A stretch of DNA of 64,000 bases from Anseongella ginsenosidimutans (lineage in GTDB: Bacteria; Bacteroidota; Bacteroidia; Sphingobacteriales; Sphingobacteriaceae), in contig NZ_CP042432.1 in the NCBI RefSeq assembly GCF_008033235.1, positions 3,596,001-3,660,000 on the forward strand, in the 5' to 3' direction. Below are positions 24,249-33,073 of the stretch, piece after piece. A program made the position numbers and the translations under genes. The first letter of the stretch is position 1; each line of letters opens with the position of its first letter. Under the pieces are notes generated by a model. It did not search any database. It worked only from the letters and a program-made list of their open reading frames with translations, and had not been told where the DNA came from.

Positions 24249-27141
24249 CAATTTGCTCAATAACAGCAATAGCCGCAGCCTGATCTTCCCGCAAGTCATC
24301 CTGCGCCTGCAGTTCCTGCCTGGTCTTGTTTAAAATGGTCATGGCGGCGCTCTTGTCCTCGGTTGCACCCAGGCGTTGTACGGTGTAAGTCAGCAAATTG
24401 GGCAGGGCAGCTTCCTTTGCAATATCAATAGCCCGCTGGGCATCCAGTTCTACCATCGGTTCCAGGGCGTACCAGACGATAAGGGGAAGATTATGGTCTT
24501 CGAAGTCCTCTTCATGTGAACAAAGGTTCTCCAGGATCGTCCAGCATTGGGCCGGATCCATTCGCTGAACAGCAGACGCGATGTACAAACGCACCAGGGC
24601 CGACTCATCATTCGCCGCCATTTGTTCCAAACGGGCCACCGCACCGGCAGGCACTTTCTTATCTTCCGCCATCAGCTGTATGGCCCAGGAACGCACATAT
24701 TCGTCCTTATTATCCAGCAATTCCAGGAACTGCTGCTCGCTGATGCCCCCTGTTACATGGAGGGCCCACAACGCCCGCAGCTTCCGGGTGACGTCCGGGT
24801 TCTCGTTCAGTATCTTCCACAGGGCCTGGTGTACCTCGCCGCCGGCTTTTCTTTCCTGCAGCAGGCGACGGGCGTGCCGCACGTACCATTCATTTTCATG
24901 AAGCTGCAATTCCACCAGCTCCAGGTCCGTCTTTTTGCTGAGGTCCACTTTCACCCATTTATCTTCTTTGTGAGAGATTTTATAAATGCGGCCCAGCGTC
25001 TTGTTATGTACGTCGGGATTAGGGTTATGGCATTGATTCTGGTCATACCAGTCATGCACGAATATTGACCCGCTGGGAGCGATCTGGAAATTCAGCCAGA
25101 GGGACCAGGAATCGTTCGTGAGAATAAAGTCTTCACCGTGAGAAGCCGTGTACCCGGAGCCTGAACGGCTGATCTTATCCTGGTTTACGCGGTGGCCGTG
25201 AATATTGTTCATGAAAATGGAATTGCGATCCAGGCCCCAGTGTTCGTTACCCAGGTAAAACATGGCGCCGGCATGGGCATGGCCCCCGCCTGCTGCGGCG
25301 GAACGGAAATTCCCCGCATGCGGACCGCTGTCCCCTAACCAATGCACATGATCAGCAATGGTTTCGATATCATCGTACGTATACGGATTAAAGTGCTTTC
25401 CGCCCTGACGGAAGTAACGCCCTCCCTGGATCATATGAAATAAATGAGGGATCACACAAACCGTCACAAAGGTATGCCCGTAATCATTGAAATCGATACC
25501 CCATGGATTGCTGGTGCCGTGCGCGAATACTTCAAACTCATGCCGGGTAGGATGATAACGCCATACCCCCGCATTCAGGCCAACCCGTTCCTCATCCGGC
25601 GTGCCGGGCTTTCCAACCCTCGAATGGGTAAACACCCCGTGCGTGCCGTACAGCCAGCCGTCCGGGCCCCATTTAAAGGTATTCATTGTCTCGTGTGTAT
25701 CTTCGTAACCGAAACCGTCCAGCAGTATCTGCGGCTCACCGGCCGGTGCATCACCGGTTTCGTCAATGGGAATGTACATGAAATAGGGAGCGGCTCCTAC
25801 CCAAACGCCGCCAAAGCCTACCTCAATGCCGCTTACCAGGTTCAATCCGTCAATAAACAGCTTCCTTGAATCCAGGGAACCATTGCCATCGGTATCTTCA
25901 AAGATCAGGATCTGGTCTCCTCCCTTTCCTTCTTCGGCCCGCACGGGGTAGGTATGGGATTCCACGACCCACAAACGGCCCCGGTCATCCATTGCCATCG
26001 CGATAGGCTTGGTTATTTCCGGCTCGGAAGCAGCCAGGGAAATTGAAAATCCTTCCGGCAGCGTCATCGCTTTTACCGCTTCCTCCCCGGAAAGACCGGC
26101 ATGTTCCACTACGTCTCTTTCCGGCAGGATAATAATATCAGCAGGCGATAACTCCCGGACGTATTCCGGCCGCTCTTTATGAAAACGGAAATCATCAAAT
26201 GAAATATGAGACCATTTATTATCCCCTATATAATGTATCTCCGGCACTTTTCCGGTTTCTTCATCGACCAGGCGGATAAACATTTCCTTTCCCATATAAG
26301 GTTCCAGGTTCACCACCACCGGCCGGAAAACCCCCTGCGTTTTACCCGCAATATGCCCTACATTGACAGGGCCGGAAATCTCGAAAAAAGCCGTATCCTG
26401 CCCGGCAAGCACCAGTTCCACCCGCGTTCCTTCCAGCGCGCCTCCGGTCACTTTAAAAGACGCCCAGGGAGCGGCTATTTCAAACGTTTCCGAAGTAAGG
26501 ACGCCCGTAGCCACGTAATTATTTGTACCGCCGCTGGTTACGTAATAATCCCCGCTCTGTTTCAGCTCCATACTATCAGGATACCAGGGAGCCGGATCAA
26601 AGGCGACCGATTTAGCGCTGAAAGCGCTTCCTTCCGCCTTCCAGTCTGCTAAGCTTGCCCGTTCAAATCCGAGGTTCAGGGGCTTTCCGTTCTTTCGCGG
26701 AGAATAACCCACGTCGCTGATAGTCTTTTCAAAACTTTCTACGATCTCAAACCGCCCGTTCATCATCTGCCGGTGCCCCGGAATACTGCAGAAATAAACG
26801 TCGTCTTCCAGCGCTTCGAATTCGATCACCGCGGTATCTCCTTCCTCCACTACCGGTTCGCTGCGGAGGCCCAGTTTTTCCATGACAATATCATGCGCCA
26901 TCAGTTCTCCGTTGATAAGAGTGATCTTTACCCGCTCGCCTTTCTTTGCGCGCAGCACCGGGTTCCGCACGCCGTCAATATCGCCTCCGACGCCGGTGTA
27001 GCCGGTCATTTTCGAATTAAGAACGTACTCCCGGTCAATCGTGTCTTTTTCAGCCTTTTCCTTCTTCATTACACAGCCGCTCTGAATGCAGGCCGAAAAT
27101 AAAAGAGCAATAAAGGTTATCCTTTTCCTGGTCAGGTTCAT
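24232..27141 (-). CDS. Cupredoxin-fused PVC-type dehydrogenase lipoprotein with HEAT-like C-terminus
   Basis: 969 residues; likely lipoprotein (FSACIQSGC). Residues about 38-135 form an azurin/plastocyanin-like domain with all type-1 copper ligands: His83 in MAHDIVM, and Cys118, His123, Met127 in CSIPGHRQMM. Residues about 150-330 look like a carbohydrate-binding-like beta-sandwich. Residues about 355-720 are the PVC-type membrane-bound dehydrogenase propeller (GFSISLAASEPEITKPIAMA, MDDRGRLWVVESHTYP, GPDGWLYGTHGVFTHS, NPWGIDFNDYGH). Residues about 750-969 are helical HEAT-like repeats. No CxxCH haem motif is present, although cytochrome c domains are common in relatives. It is transcribed in the same direction as the ABC transporter genes, 187 bases downstream. 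Confidence 0.88.
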   Translation of the reverse strand: MNLTRKRITFIALLFSACIQSGCVMKKEKAEKDTIDREYVLNSKMTGYTGVGGDIDGVRNPVLRAKKGERVKITLINGELMAHDIVMEKLGLRSEPVVEEGDTAVIEFEALEDDVYFCSIPGHRQMMNGRFEIVESFEKTISDVGYSPRKNGKPLNLGFERASLADWKAEGSAFSAKSVAFDPAPWYPDSMELKQSGDYYVTSGGTNNYVATGVLTSETFEIAAPWASFKVTGGALEGTRVELVLAGQDTAFFEISGPVNVGHIAGKTQGVFRPVVVNLEPYMGKEMFIRLVDEETGKVPEIHYIGDNKWSHISFDDFRFHKERPEYVRELSPADIIILPERDVVEHAGLSGEEAVKAMTLPEGFSISLAASEPEITKPIAMAMDDRGRLWVVESHTYPVRAEEGKGGDQILIFEDTDGNGSLDSRKLFIDGLNLVSGIEVGFGGVWVGAAPYFMYIPIDETGDAPAGEPQILLDGFGYEDTHETMNTFKWGPDGWLYGTHGVFTHSRVGKPGTPDEERVGLNAGVWRYHPTRHEFEVFAHGTSNPWGIDFNDYGHTFVTVCVIPHLFHMIQGGRYFRQGGKHFNPYTYDDIETIADHVHWLGDSGPHAGNFRSAAAGGGHAHAGAMFYLGNEHWGLDRNSIFMNNIHGHRVNQDKISRSGSGYTASHGEDFILTNDSWSLWLNFQIAPSGSIFVHDWYDQNQCHNPNPDVHNKTLGRIYKISHKEDKWVKVDLSKKTDLELVELQLHENEWYVRHARRLLQERKAGGEVHQALWKILNENPDVTRKLRALWALHVTGGISEQQFLELLDNKDEYVRSWAIQLMAEDKKVPAGAVARLEQMAANDESALVRLYIASAVQRMDPAQCWTILENLCSHEEDFEDHNLPLIVWYALEPMVELDAQRAIDIAKEAALPNLLTYTVQRLGATEDKSAAMTILNKTRQELQAQDDLREDQAAAIAVIEQIASGGE

Positions 27142-27328
27142 GGTCTTTGGAAAAATTTAGTTTAGTTAGTACGCTGTGTTCTGTGCCGCCAATTTTCAGC
27201 ACATACAGCACGCTCAGTAAAATAATACTTCGCCCGCAATTTTAGAGAACCATGATAGAAAAAAGTCCCATTTTCTTTGCAATTACTGACTGAATATTAC
27301 CCATAAAACATGGCCGCTTCAGCAGAGC

Positions 27329-28294
27329 TTACTTCAGGAAGTGATCCACATTTTCGCGGGTAACCAGCTGAAAAGGAATATAGATGGAACCTCCGGCGGC
27401 GGAATCACTCTTTTGAATGTAATCGACCGCCATCTGAACGGCCTTTCTTCCCTGCTCGTCCGCGTTTTGGTAAACCGTTGCATCCAGCCGCCCCTCCTTA
27501 ACCGCCCGCAAGGCATCATCTATGGCGTCAATACTCACGACCACTACTTTTTCTTTCAGGCCAGCCTGCTCCAGCGCTTGTAAGGCGCCCATCCCCATTT
27601 CGTCGTTCTGGGCAAATACCGCATTGATCTTGCTTCCGTAAGATTGAATCCAGTTTTCCATCAGGCTCATCGCTTTAGCCCGGTCCCACTCGGCGGTTTG
27701 CTCCGCAAGGATGGTGATGCCCGGATGATCAGCCAGCACCGTCTTGGTTGCGGCCGCGCGCTTTAGTTGGGCAGCCTGCCCCATATAACCGTGCATAACC
27801 ACAATATTCCCCCTTCCGTCAAGCAGATTTACAATATGCTCAAGCGCTATTTCGGCCGATTCTTCATCGCGAGATCCTACGAAGCCGTCCGGCTCGGCGC
27901 TCGTTTCCGAATTGACGTTGATAATGGGAATGCCTGCTTCTTTCGCTTTTTGGACGGCCGGTGAGCTGGCCTCCATTTCACAAGGGTTGAGAATGATCGC
28001 ATCCACGCCCTGCGCAATAAAGCTTTCCACCTGCTGAACTTGTCTTACCGCCGCACGTTGCGCGTCGTTTACGATCAACTTCACCTGCTGCTCGCTTGCT
28101 TCGGCTTCCATGGCGTCCTTTACCTTTACAATAAATTCGGACTGCAGGCTGAGCATGGACGCGCCGATCACCAGCTTCCCGTCGGTTTGCCCGCCGCCCT
28201 GGCAAGCGCTAAGCAATACAGCGAGTACCCCTATTCCTGCGAAAGATCTGATGTTGCGGTCGCTAACTTTTGTTTTCATCTTGAATACTGACAT
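27329..28294 (-). CDS. Sugar ABC transporter substrate-binding lipoprotein (ribose type)
   Basis: 321 residues; lipoprotein signal with lipobox LLSAC about 30 residues in. Periplasmic-binding fold of the RbsB/Peripla_BP_4 class: KLVIGASMLSLQSEFIVKVK, VDAIILNPCEMEASSPAVQK, GIPIINVNSETSAEPDGFVG, VFAQNDEMGMGALQALEQAG and VVSIDAIDDALRAVKEGRLD. It captures a pentose, hexose or sugar derivative and delivers it to the permease. Last gene of the importer operon (ATPase, permease, binding protein); 5 bases separate it from the permease. Ribose-type importers are uncommon in Bacteroidota, which usually rely on SusCD and MFS carriers. Confidence 0.9.
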   Translation of the reverse strand: MSVFKMKTKVSDRNIRSFAGIGVLAVLLSACQGGGQTDGKLVIGASMLSLQSEFIVKVKDAMEAEASEQQVKLIVNDAQRAAVRQVQQVESFIAQGVDAIILNPCEMEASSPAVQKAKEAGIPIINVNSETSAEPDGFVGSRDEESAEIALEHIVNLLDGRGNIVVMHGYMGQAAQLKRAAATKTVLADHPGITILAEQTAEWDRAKAMSLMENWIQSYGSKINAVFAQNDEMGMGALQALEQAGLKEKVVVVSIDAIDDALRAVKEGRLDATVYQNADEQGRKAVQMAVDYIQKSDSAAGGSIYIPFQLVTRENVDHFLK

Positions 28295-28299
28295 CTTGG

Positions 28300-29259
28300 T
28301 TATTTTTTCCGGTCTATCAGCGCCGCAGCGATGATAATGACCCCTTTGATTATTTGCTGATAATAGGAAGAAATATTCAATAAATCCAACCCGTTATTAA
28401 TGACGCCGATCAATAGCACGCCAAGAACGGTTCCGCCGATACTTCCGATGCCACCGGCAAGGCTTGTTCCGCCGATAACCACGGCCGCGATCGCATCCAG
28501 CTCGTAGGCTACTCCGGCATTTGGCTGTCCGGTAGTGATCCTCGAGGCCAGCACGATCCCCGCAATGGCGGCCATGCCGCTGCAGATCATATAGGAAACG
28601 ACCTTTACGGTGTTCACAGGCACGCCGGATGCATAGGCAGCCTTTTCGTTCCCTCCTACCGCGTACATATATCTTCCTATCCTTGTTTTATTCAACAGGA
28701 AAGAACTGACCAGTATGATCGCGCTGAAGATAAGTATAGGAACCGGTACGCCCAGCAGGCTGCCGCCACCGATATAATTAAAGGAATCGGACAGGTTGGT
28801 CACCGGGCGACCTTCGCTGGCTACCAGGGCCAGCCCGCGGGCGATGGTCATCATTCCCAGGGTAACAATAAAAGGAGCAACTTTTCCCCGGGTCACCGCC
28901 AGGCCGTTCAGCCCTCCGATCGCCAGGCCGGCAAGAATAGCGGCGGTAAGCGCTGCTATGAGTGGATATTCTCCCGGGTGGGCAAATAAGGCGGCCACGA
29001 CCCCGGTAAAGGCTACTACTGAGCCCAGCGAAAGGTCAATCCCCCCGCTGATAATGACAAAGGTCACCCCAATGGCCAGGATCCCGTTAATTGATACTTG
29101 CCGCAGGATAATTGTCACATTCTGCAGGGAGAAAAAATTGGGCGTTACTAAAGATAATATCAGGCAAATAAGCGCAAAGGCACTTAGCATTCCGTATTTC
29201 CGCAGGTAGCCGCCGTTCATTATGCGCTTTGCGGGAAGGTTTTCAATTAGCTGGTTCAT
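28300..29259 (-). CDS. Sugar ABC transporter permease (RbsC type)
   Basis: 319 residues with eight to ten hydrophobic segments. Family motifs: ILRQVSINGILAIGVTFVII, SGGIDLSLGSVVAFTGVV, VTLGMMTIARGLAL, RYMYAVGGNEKAAYASGVP and ELDAIAAVVIGGTSLAGGIG. It forms the membrane channel of the importer as a dimer. Its start overlaps the end of the ATPase gene by 17 bases, indicating coupled translation. A later ATG at 29220 is possible, but the conserved-looking N-terminus supports the longer form. Confidence 0.9.
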   Translation of the reverse strand: MNQLIENLPAKRIMNGGYLRKYGMLSAFALICLILSLVTPNFFSLQNVTIILRQVSINGILAIGVTFVIISGGIDLSLGSVVAFTGVVAALFAHPGEYPLIAALTAAILAGLAIGGLNGLAVTRGKVAPFIVTLGMMTIARGLALVASEGRPVTNLSDSFNYIGGGSLLGVPVPILIFSAIILVSSFLLNKTRIGRYMYAVGGNEKAAYASGVPVNTVKVVSYMICSGMAAIAGIVLASRITTGQPNAGVAYELDAIAAVVIGGTSLAGGIGSIGGTVLGVLLIGVINNGLDLLNISSYYQQIIKGVIIIAAALIDRKK

Positions 29260-30733
29260 GTGTCATCGCGTATTTCATGATCAGTTCCTGGGAGGCCTCT
29301 TCCCTGCCCAGTTCTGCTTTCACCCTGCCCTCCCGGATCACCAGAATACGGTCGCTCAGGGCAAGGATTTCAGGAAGTTCGGAAGAGATCAGGATCACCG
29401 CTTTCCCAAGGGCTGCCTGGCTGGAAATGTACTGGTAAATTTCCTGTTTCGCCCCGATATCCACCCCGCGCGTAGGTTCATCAAGGATAATCAGCCCGGG
29501 ACTATTGAGATGCATTCCTGAAAGAACGACTTTTTGTTGGTTACCCCCGCTCAGGCTCTTTACCGCCTGATTGCGGGAAGAAGCCCGGATCCGGAATCGT
29601 TCTATTTCGCGGTCGGCTACCGCATTCTCGCGCGCCGGATCCAGCAGCATGGAACGGCTGTGCTTTTTGAGCGAAGAAAGCACCATATTGTGTTTTACCG
29701 AAGCCTCCGGTATTAAGCCCCATTGCTTGCGGTCTTCGGTTACCAGCCCGATGCCTTGTTTCTTTGCTGCCCCGGGCGAATCAATGCGCGCCGGGAGGCC
29801 GTTCAGCAGCAGTTCCCCGGATGTTATTTTTTCCATTCCTGCTATCGCATGGGCAATGGATGTTCTCCCGCTTCCCATGAGGCCGGCAATACCCATTACT
29901 TCTCCTTTCCGGACCGCGAAGGAAACGCCGCGAGCCCCGGCGGCATGCAGGCCCTTTACCTCCAGCAGGACGTCTCCGGGATGCGTCTCCTCCTTCCGGT
30001 ACAAATTTCCCAGTTCGCGGCCCACGATCAGTGTGATCAGTTCCTGCATGTCCAGCGCGTCCTTCTCACGGGTGGCAATATATTTTCCGTCCCGCAATAC
30101 GGTAACGGCATCCGCCACACGGAATATTTCATCCATTTTATGTGAAATATAAATAATGGCTTTGCCTTGCTGCTTCAGGGCATCTATAATTCTGAAAAGT
30201 ATAGCTGTTTCCCTTTGAGAGATGGCCGAGGTTGGTTCATCCATGATAAAGACGGAGGCCTGATTAGAAACGGCCTTAACAATCTCTACCATTTGCATGG
30301 CCCCGATACTCAGGTTTTTCATCTTTTCATGCACAGGGATGGTAATTTCCAGCTGTTTCATGAGTTCCGCCGCCTGCCCGTATAAACGACTGCGGCTGAT
30401 CCATCCCCCACGGGCCAGCGGTTCCCGCCGCATGAGAATATTCTCCGCCACGGTAAGTTCAGGGAAAACCAGTAATTCCTGGTGGATCATGGAAAGGCCA
30501 TGACGAATGGCATCCCGGGCGCCTGCGAAGCGGACCTCTTTCCCGCGAATGTATAAGCTTCCCTCGTCCGGAGGGAACATGCCCATGAGGATGTTCATGA
30601 AGGTTGACTTACCGGCCCCGTTCTCTCCCATTAAGGCATGAACGCTGCCGCCTTCCACCTGGAGGCGTACGTTATCCAACACCTTGACACCAGCAAAAGA
30701 TTTGGATATGTTTTCGGCCCTGAGTATCTCCAT
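29243..30733 (-). CDS. Sugar ABC transporter ATPase with two nucleotide-binding domains (RbsA type)
   Basis: 496 residues with two fused ABC domains. The first has a full Walker A (GENGAGKST) and Walker B (SVFIMDEPTSAI); the second has a degenerate Walker A (GLMGSGRTS) but intact signature LSGGNQQKV and Walker B IILDEPTRGVD, exactly the asymmetry known for RbsA/MglA/XylG. It powers import by the 28300 permease. First gene of the operon; a palindrome about 85-100 bases upstream of the start may be its operator. Confidence 0.92.
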   Translation of the reverse strand: MEILRAENISKSFAGVKVLDNVRLQVEGGSVHALMGENGAGKSTFMNILMGMFPPDEGSLYIRGKEVRFAGARDAIRHGLSMIHQELLVFPELTVAENILMRREPLARGGWISRSRLYGQAAELMKQLEITIPVHEKMKNLSIGAMQMVEIVKAVSNQASVFIMDEPTSAISQRETAILFRIIDALKQQGKAIIYISHKMDEIFRVADAVTVLRDGKYIATREKDALDMQELITLIVGRELGNLYRKEETHPGDVLLEVKGLHAAGARGVSFAVRKGEVMGIAGLMGSGRTSIAHAIAGMEKITSGELLLNGLPARIDSPGAAKKQGIGLVTEDRKQWGLIPEASVKHNMVLSSLKKHSRSMLLDPARENAVADREIERFRIRASSRNQAVKSLSGGNQQKVVLSGMHLNSPGLIILDEPTRGVDIGAKQEIYQYISSQAALGKAVILISSELPEILALSDRILVIREGRVKAELGREEASQELIMKYAMTHEPAN

Positions 30734-30816
30734 TCTCTTCGCAGCTGCATGAGTCAGCCGCTCAAAGATAAATTATTTTCGTTTTGAACCTAATGTTCCG
30801 TTAAGCCTGAAATTGC

Positions 30817-30835
30817 ACCTAAACATGTTTTAGGT
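30817..30835. promoter_or_regulatory. Palindrome upstream of the sugar ABC operon
   Basis: ACCTAAA and TTTAGGT flank CATGT; the centre AAACATGTTT is itself symmetric. It lies about 85-100 bases upstream of the ATPase start and just after the end of the DsbA-like gene. Without a clear T-run it looks more like a regulator site than a terminator. Confidence 0.45.
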
Positions 30836-30846
30836 TGGATACAGCA

Positions 30847-31554
30847 CTACCCGCCTTGATCAGATTCGGCAATCCTCAAAAATGCTTTCCGGAGTATTTC
30901 ATGGTGCCGGTAACCGGTTAAAATAATTCCTGTTTCCCCTGGCTTAGTAATGGTCAGCGTTGGAAAGCGGCCTATACGTTTATATCGTACGTCTTTTAAA
31001 TCGTCACGGAAGGCGGCCCTGCTTTTTTCTCCGCGAAGGTCCCTGGAAAAATCAGTAAGGGAAAGTAATCCGGGATTTTTAGCTGCAAGGTCTTTGGCGA
31101 CTTCCATTAGTATTTCAGGCTTCGCAATATTCCGTCCTTTGCACATGACTGCTTCCTGGAGTGCTTCAAAATACAGCGTTCCCGCCCTTGAAGATTGCAT
31201 TTCAGCGCTCTTCACGGCAATACAGGCCGGATAGGACGATGCCGGCGGATCTTCCATCCAAATATTATAGTGAATCTTCCTTCCGGAACGGTGCATGGCT
31301 TCCATCCAAAGCGGCCCCATTTGCGCGGGGCGGCTGATGGTATTCAGGGGATCGTCGTAATGGTCCCAGTCCTGGATCATGCCCCCCAGGCAGTAGCGCC
31401 AGCTAATTTTTTCGTTAAATTCTTCCAGCAATTTTTTCCATTCAGGCCCCAGCGCCCAGCTCCAGCAGCAAAGCGGATCGGTATAGTAAACGATCTCTAC
31501 ACGGTCCGTTTTGCTGCGTTCGCTGTTTATTTCCCCGCAATGAGTGCTTTTCAT
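30847..31554 (-). CDS. DsbA-like thioredoxin-fold protein lacking the second active-site cysteine
   Basis: 235 residues from the ATG at 31552-31554, which overlaps the catalase stop as ATGA; an ATG ten codons earlier is possible but overlaps more. Thioredoxin-like N-terminus VEIVYYTDPLCCWSWALGPE; the CxxC position reads Cys29-Cys30-Trp-Ser32, so the resolving cysteine is serine. The central helical insert (residues ~60-165) and late cis-proline region GRFPTLTITK match the DsbA/FrnE/SpxH-like group. No signal peptide is seen, so it is cytoplasmic. Disulfide oxidation is unlikely; an adaptor or glutathione-linked role is possible. Last gene of a four-gene oxidative-stress operon. Confidence 0.83.
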   Translation of the reverse strand: MKSTHCGEINSERSKTDRVEIVYYTDPLCCWSWALGPEWKKLLEEFNEKISWRYCLGGMIQDWDHYDDPLNTISRPAQMGPLWMEAMHRSGRKIHYNIWMEDPPASSYPACIAVKSAEMQSSRAGTLYFEALQEAVMCKGRNIAKPEILMEVAKDLAAKNPGLLSLTDFSRDLRGEKSRAAFRDDLKDVRYKRIGRFPTLTITKPGETGIILTGYRHHEILRKAFLRIAESDQGG

Positions 31555-32498
31555 TTTTTTGGTGATGCAGGGTAAGTATTCCATTGAATATCTTTGTCAG
31601 GCGTGGCTTTGTTTATTTCCGCACGGCGCAGCTTGCTGACTTCCTCGTTCTTTTCCTTCACGCTTTGTTCAGTCCTGTCGGTACCCGCCGGCGCCATGTT
31701 TAACAATCCGTCGGTTTCAAGGACTTTCTGCAGGGGATCGTCAATGTATTGCCACGTTTCGCCAAGTTCCGGGCTGCTGCCATCGTTCCAGGGACCCCGG
31801 ACTTCGGTTCCGTTAGACATATTGAAGTAGGTATTGCTGTAACGGGGATCGCTCTGCAGTACGCCGGGAGGGAAATTCGGCTGGATGGAATTAAGGGCTG
31901 CTTCGAACATCTGGAAATGTGCCACTTCCCTGGTCATCAGGAAACGCAGCGTTTCTTTAACGTAAGGATCTTCGGTAAACTGAAGCAGGTATTCGTAAAC
32001 GATCTTTGCACGTGATTCAGCGGCTATATTTGACCTCAGATCAACCGTCAGGTCTCCGTTTGCGGTGACATAAGCGGCTGTCCAGGGATTCCCGTTGCTA
32101 TCCGTAAGTGTAGGACCTCCGCCGGAAAGGACTCCGAACTGCGGGTTGGTCATCGCCTCATGGATAAAATTCTCTTTCGCCGCGGTACCGTTCAGCAGCT
32201 GCATGATCTCAGATTCTTCCGCGGCATTTTTTAAGGCGCCGCTCATCCCGCTGAGGAGCATTTGGATAGTTGCTCCCACAATTTCGAGATGGCTGAATTC
32301 TTCCGTGGCAATGTCCATCAGCAGATCGTATTTGTCCGGATAAGGCTGTTTGGCAGGAAAGGCCTGCACAAAATACTGCATGGCTGCTTTGAGTTCACCA
32401 TTAGCGCCGCCGAATTGTTCCAGCAGCAAGCTGGCAAAACGGGGGTCAGGTTTCGAAACACGGGCGTTGAACTGTAGTTCTTTTACGTGGTAAAACAT
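31551..32498 (-). CDS. Manganese catalase
   Basis: 315 residues, normal length for non-haem manganese catalases. Ferritin-like four-helix core with two Glu-His metal motifs: TEEFSHLEIVGATIQ and REVAHFQMFEAALNS, plus the first helix glutamate in GGANGELKAAMQYFVQ. Typical opening MFYHVKELQFNARVSKPDPR. It decomposes hydrogen peroxide with a dimanganese centre in the cytoplasm. The C-terminal ~60 residues are charged and variable. It lies in an operon with a zinc alcohol dehydrogenase, a small membrane protein and the DsbA-like protein. Confidence 0.92.
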   Translation of the reverse strand: MFYHVKELQFNARVSKPDPRFASLLLEQFGGANGELKAAMQYFVQAFPAKQPYPDKYDLLMDIATEEFSHLEIVGATIQMLLSGMSGALKNAAEESEIMQLLNGTAAKENFIHEAMTNPQFGVLSGGGPTLTDSNGNPWTAAYVTANGDLTVDLRSNIAAESRAKIVYEYLLQFTEDPYVKETLRFLMTREVAHFQMFEAALNSIQPNFPPGVLQSDPRYSNTYFNMSNGTEVRGPWNDGSSPELGETWQYIDDPLQKVLETDGLLNMAPAGTDRTEQSVKEKNEEVSKLRRAEINKATPDKDIQWNTYPASPKK

Positions 32499-32570
32499 AA
32501 TGTTGGGTTTTAGTTATATCCCCGCCGGGCAGGGAGTAAAATGAAACAATTAGCATAGTTGACCGGCCCT

Positions 32571-33062
32571 TCAGCCATTCGCATTACCCTTTCGCAATAA
32601 TCCAATGACCACAACGGTTACCGCCGCGGTTACCAGTACCTTTTGCACCAGCCCTTTGCGGTTATATTTCCATTCCGCTTTCCAGCCTTTCTCAGAAAGT
32701 ATATTTGGAATAACGCCCTTTCTGAAATCATCAATAATTCCTTCGGCCACATTAATACGGTCAGCCAGCAGCAGGGGCAGCCAATGGCCAAAACTCCCTT
32801 CGCTGTAATTAAATGCGTAGCGACGCACCTTCCCGCTAAGTCCCGAAGGCGGCACGGAAGTTCCAAAAACCGCAGTCAGCCCGGGGCGTTCGTTGGAATG
32901 AAGTACTTCCACGTTCCGGGGCTGTTGATAGGGACGCGTATAGTTTAAACGCTGGTGATCGTCTCCGGTATATTTTTTCATAGGGTAGGTAGGTTCGTTC
33001 CGGGAATCGGCGTCCACCGCCCAGCCTTTAATATGATCGAATTTGCTTTTTTCATTTTCCAT
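32571..33062 (-). CDS. Small C-terminally anchored protein of unknown function
   Basis: 163 residues. The N-terminal third is hydrophilic and rich in Arg/Asn/Tyr (WAVDADSRNEPTYPMKKYTG); the middle has PSGLSGKVRRYAFNYSEGSF and LLLADRINVAEGIIDDFRKG; one transmembrane helix closes the protein (VLVTAAVTVVVIGLLRKG). No signal peptide. I do not recognise a named domain. It sits 11 bases downstream of the alcohol dehydrogenase and 72 bases ahead of manganese catalase, so a stress-related role is the best guess. Confidence 0.75.
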   Translation of the reverse strand: MENEKSKFDHIKGWAVDADSRNEPTYPMKKYTGDDHQRLNYTRPYQQPRNVEVLHSNERPGLTAVFGTSVPPSGLSGKVRRYAFNYSEGSFGHWLPLLLADRINVAEGIIDDFRKGVIPNILSEKGWKAEWKYNRKGLVQKVLVTAAVTVVVIGLLRKGNANG

Positions 33063-33073
33063 GCTATCTCCCT

